A stretch of 64,000 nt of DNA, from NCBI RefSeq assembly GCF_017833525.1, contig NZ_JAFICD010000002.1:992001-1056000 (forward strand). The letters run 5' to 3'. Origin of the DNA: Duganella sp. 1411. GTDB taxonomy: Bacteria > Pseudomonadota > Gammaproteobacteria > Burkholderiales > Burkholderiaceae_D. This document shows positions 61,405-64,000 of the stretch, in pieces. Below the pieces are notes generated by a model. The model worked only from the letters and a program-made list of their open reading frames with translations. It had not been told where the DNA came from and did no database searches. Position numbers and translations under genes: made by a program. The first letter of the stretch is position 1. Each line of letters begins with the position of its first letter.

Positions 61405-62178
61405 ATGAAAAACACCATCCGCACCGCCGCCGTCGGCGGCTTCATCGCCCTGCAATCGATCGCCGGCTATTGCGCCGAACCGGACGCGCACGCGCATCCG
61501 CACTGGTCGTACAGCGGTCCGTCGGGACCGGACAAGTGGAGCGAAGTCGACAGTAAATTCACCTCGTGCTCGCAGGGCAAAGTGCAGTCGCCGATCGACA
61601 TCCACACGGCCGACGCCCAGCACGCCGCGCTGTCCGAGCTCAAGTTCGACTACCAGGCCAGCCCGCTCAAACTGATCGACAACGGCCACACGATCCAGGT
61701 CAACTACGCGCCCGGCAGCTTCCTGACGGTCGACGGCAAGCGCTACGAGCTGCTGCAATTCCACTTCCACAAGCCGAGCGAGGAACGCATCGACGGCAAG
61801 CGCTACGCCCTGGTGGCGCACCTGGTGCACAAGAACGCCGAGGGCCAACTGGCCGTGGTCGGCGTGCTGATGGAACCGGGCGCCAAGCGCCCCATGATCA
61901 AGACCATCTTCGACAACCTGCCGCTGCAAAAGGAAAAGGAAACCGAAGTGCCGGGCGTGAGCATCAACATCGCCACGCTGCTGCCGGAAAACCGCGCCTA
62001 CTACACCTTCAGCGGCTCGCTGACGACGCCGCCGTGCAGCGAGGGCGTGACCTGGTACGTGATGAAGAACGCGGTGCCGGTGTCGGCGCAGCAGATCGCC
62101 CAGTTCGGCCACGTCTACAAGATGAACGCCCGTCCGGTGCAGGCGGTCAACGGCCGCCTGGTGCAGGTCACCGACTAA
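61405..62178 (+). CDS. alpha-type carbonic anhydrase, periplasmic
   Basis: A 257-residue enzyme with signal peptide (MKNTIRTAAVGGFIALQSIA, cut after YCA). Zinc ligands are the two His in ELLQFHFHKPSEE and the one in YALVAHLVHKN; SGSLTTPPCSEGVTWYVM is the conserved C-terminal block. It hydrates carbon dioxide to bicarbonate in the periplasm. GGAG lies before the ATG at 61405. The 278-nt region upstream holds no clear regulatory motif. Confidence 0.92.
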   Translation: MKNTIRTAAVGGFIALQSIAGYCAEPDAHAHPHWSYSGPSGPDKWSEVDSKFTSCSQGKVQSPIDIHTADAQHAALSELKFDYQASPLKLIDNGHTIQVNYAPGSFLTVDGKRYELLQFHFHKPSEERIDGKRYALVAHLVHKNAEGQLAVVGVLMEPGAKRPMIKTIFDNLPLQKEKETEVPGVSINIATLLPENRAYYTFSGSLTTPPCSEGVTWYVMKNAVPVSAQQIAQFGHVYKMNARPVQAVNGRLVQVTD

Positions 62179-62244
62179 AACTGGCGGCGCCGACGGCCTT
62201 CGTTTTGCCTTACACTATCGGACCTTCCCGACCATCGGAGCTCC

Positions 62245-63396
62245 ATGCAAGCGCAACTCGAACCCTTCCACGCCGTCGGCATCAGCCGCCTGGCCCACGC
62301 GCTCAAGGCGCAGGGCCGCTCCATCATCCACATGGAATTCGGCCAGCCGTCGACCGGCGCGCCCAAGGCGGCCATCGCCCAAGCCCACCAGGTGCTCGAC
62401 GCCGACAACATGGGTTATTGGGAAAGCACGCCGCTCAAGGAGCGCCTGGCGCGCTTCTATGACGAGCGCTACGGCGTCAAGGTCGACGCCAACCGTTTCG
62501 TCATGACGTGCGGCGCCTCGCCGGCGCTGGTGCTGGCGTTGAACTCGCTGTTCTCGCCGGGCGACCGCATCGCGCTGGCGCGCCCCGGCTACGTCGCCTA
62601 CCGCAACACGCTCAAGGCGCTGCACATGGAGCCGGTGGAGATCGCCTGCGGCGCCGACGTGCGCTACCAGCTCACGGCCGCCGCGCTCGAGATGCTCGAC
62701 CCGCCGCCGGCCGGCGTGATCATCGCCAGCCCGGCCAACCCGACCGGCACCATCATCGCCGCCGACGAACTGGAGGCGATCGCCAAAGTGTGCCGCGCGC
62801 GCGGCATCCGCATCATCTCGGACGAGATCTACCACGGCCTGAGCTACGTCGAACCGGCGCAGACCATCCTCGCCTACGCGCCCGACGCGCTGGTGGTGAG
62901 CAGCTTCTCCAAATACTTCAGCATGGCCGGCTGGCGGCTGGGCTGGCTGCTGGTGCCGGCCGAGCACATCGAACGCGCCTGGGCCTATTGCGGCAACCTG
63001 TTCCTGACGGCGCCGTCGCTCAGCCAGCACGCGGCGCTGGCCGCCTTCGACGCGCTCGACGAGCTCGAAGGCCACCTGACCGTGTACACCGAGAACCGCC
63101 GCCTGCTGCTCGACGCGTTGCCGGGGCTGGGCCTGAACGCCATCGCCCCGCCGGACGGCGCGTTCTATATCTACGCCAGCATCGCCCACCTGACCGACGA
63201 CAGCCTGGACTTCTGCAAGCGCCTGCTCAACGACACGGGCGTGGCGACGGCGCCGGGCATCGATTTCGATCCGGTCGAAGGCAAGCGTTTCATCCGCTTC
63301 AGCTTTGCGGTGTCGACGCCGGAGATCGCCGAGGCGATCCGCCGCATGCAGCCCTGGTTCGCCGCCCAGGCGGGCGCGCTGGTGGCCGGCCAGTGA
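62245..63396 (+). CDS. class I/II PLP aminotransferase
   Basis: A 383-residue enzyme. Motifs: IIHMEFGQPSTGAPKAAIAQ, VMTCGASPALVLALNSLF, ASPANPTGTIIAADELEAIA, ISDEIYHGLSY and the PLP lysine in SSFSKYFSMAGWRLGWL. Substrate cannot be fixed; the sequence is nearest the aspartate/aromatic aminotransferase group. It is distinct from alaC at 54757. Follows the carbonic-anhydrase gene by 66 nt. Confidence 0.87.
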   Translation: MQAQLEPFHAVGISRLAHALKAQGRSIIHMEFGQPSTGAPKAAIAQAHQVLDADNMGYWESTPLKERLARFYDERYGVKVDANRFVMTCGASPALVLALNSLFSPGDRIALARPGYVAYRNTLKALHMEPVEIACGADVRYQLTAAALEMLDPPPAGVIIASPANPTGTIIAADELEAIAKVCRARGIRIISDEIYHGLSYVEPAQTILAYAPDALVVSSFSKYFSMAGWRLGWLLVPAEHIERAWAYCGNLFLTAPSLSQHAALAAFDALDELEGHLTVYTENRRLLLDALPGLGLNAIAPPDGAFYIYASIAHLTDDSLDFCKRLLNDTGVATAPGIDFDPVEGKRFIRFSFAVSTPEIAEAIRRMQPWFAAQAGALVAGQ

Positions 63397-63410
63397 GCCG
63401 CTAGCGGCGG

Positions 63411-63626
63411 CTAGGCTTCGGGCATGCCGCGCAGGAATTCGATATCCGACACGGCGCGCGACCATGCCGCGTCGGGATCGAGCGCGGGCGTGTTGTGGAT
63501 ATCGAGTTGGATGTCTTTCAGCGTTCTGCCGTCCAGGGAGATTTTGTAGCGCAGCGCCGTGTATTCGACGTCGTAGGTGTTTCTCAACCCCTGTTGACGG
63601 GTGTAGGTGTCGTGGGAAGCGGGCAT
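63411..63626 (-). CDS. small hypothetical protein
   Basis: A 71-residue protein (MPASHDTYTRQQGLRNTYDV). AAGGAGG precedes the ATG at 63626, which decides the start against the longer frame to 63827. No motif recognised. Confidence 0.6.
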   Translation of the reverse strand: MPASHDTYTRQQGLRNTYDVEYTALRYKISLDGRTLKDIQLDIHNTPALDPDAAWSRAVSDIEFLRGMPEA

Positions 63627-63795
63627 GATTGTCCTCCTTATGAGAGTAGAGAAAAGCATAGCACGAAGCGATTTTGCGTGTAATTGCCGCATGACAAGCC
63701 AACCCGGGCGCGCGCACTGGCCGCGCGGTAAGGTGCCGCGCCGCTTCACGCGCTTCGGGTATGCTGACGTTCCACGATCGCGACCAGGAGGCCAT

Positions 63796-64000
63796 ATGCT
63801 GACAGGGCAATGTTTTTGCGGCGCCATCCGCTACGAGACGGGCGAGCGCATCCGCAACCAGACGCTGTGCCATTGCACCATCTGCCGCCGCACCAGCGGC
63901 GCGCCGGCGGTGGCGTGGTTCACGGTGGCCACGGAAGACTTCCGCTACACCGCCGGCGAGCCGGCCAGCCTGCGCTCCTCCTCCCATGGCACGCGCACCT
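63796..64000 (+). CDS. GFA/CENP-V family protein, truncated by window end
   Basis: The first 68 codons (MLTGQCFCGAIRYETGERIR, then CHCTICRRTSGAPAVAWFTV). CxCG and CHCxxCRR are the zinc-binding cysteine blocks of the glutathione-dependent formaldehyde-activating-like family. AGGAGG precedes the ATG. Whether it acts on S-hydroxymethylglutathione is unknown. Confidence 0.85.
   Translation, partial: MLTGQCFCGAIRYETGERIRNQTLCHCTICRRTSGAPAVAWFTVATEDFRYTAGEPASLRSSSHGTRT

Overview
The window is GC-rich chromosomal DNA whose gene families (DUF3309 and lmo0937 mini membrane proteins, PL10 pectate lyase, Gram-negative porin, SpecificRecomb membrane protein, alpha carbonic anhydrase, orphan VgrG) point to a betaproteobacterium of the Oxalobacteraceae, in the Massilia/Duganella/Janthinobacterium group. 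This is an inference from gene content. I saw no rRNA, tRNA, CRISPR array, transposase or integrase gene.

Layout. 1-11.3 kb: end of a PAS sensor gene, a membrane-anchored lipase, a Tat-secreted subunit with a GMC dehydrogenase, trmJ, suhB, rhlE, hyi, small unknown genes and a DksA-type zinc-finger protein. 11.5-18.7 kb: five signalling genes overlapping one another by 4 nt (EAL-REC-PAS, small domain protein, HDOD, histidine kinase, REC-HD), facing a paralogous histidine kinase across a palindromic repeat. 18.9-32.8 kb: envelope and stress genes (MtfA-like peptidase, OmpA proteins, YihY and AI-2E-type membrane proteins, BON and glycine-zipper lipoproteins, DUF3309, DUF4398, ferritin-like, DUF883/YqjE group, patatin, AsmA). 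32.9-34.1 kb: pectate lyase. 34.2-39.3 kb: low-GC accessory island with PAAR relic, intact PAAR gene, putative immunity gene, putative effector and vgrG. 39.3-47.5 kb: Crp/Fnr regulator, more stress genes, an aminotransferase, a porin, a CoA-transferase and a membrane protein. 47.5-51.5 kb: phospholipid genes (cardiolipin synthase-like; PAP2, lipid kinase, metallophosphoesterase). 51.5-64 kb: SOS-controlled small gene, LysR/oxidoreductase pair, alaC, rhtA, a giant AsmA-like DUF748 gene, carbonic anhydrase, a second aminotransferase and a truncated GFA gene.

Two results stand out. First, ten promoters carry a 14-bp palindrome of the form GTRCG-N4-CGYAC (two have one imperfect arm). In every case a -10-like hexamer lies so that the palindrome is centred at -41.5, the class II position of Crp/Fnr activators. 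The promoters drive glycine-zipper, BON, OmpA, DUF4398, DUF3309, lmo0937 and cardiolipin-synthase genes, and one lies beside a Crp/Fnr-type gene in the window. This looks like an envelope-stress regulon that can be read directly from sequence. Second, the VgrG island holds a candidate T6SS effector with a permuted papain-like His/Cys arrangement. It overlaps a membrane-anchored immunity candidate, follows a vgrG whose base composition changes inside the gene, and lies between the intact 3' end of the Crp/Fnr gene and a decayed copy of it.

Other points are a lipid-kinase gene that appears to start at CTG, tandem LexA boxes before an unknown 74-residue protein, two families of intergenic palindromic repeats (one supplying stop codons to neighbouring genes), and a degenerate HD-GYP domain.
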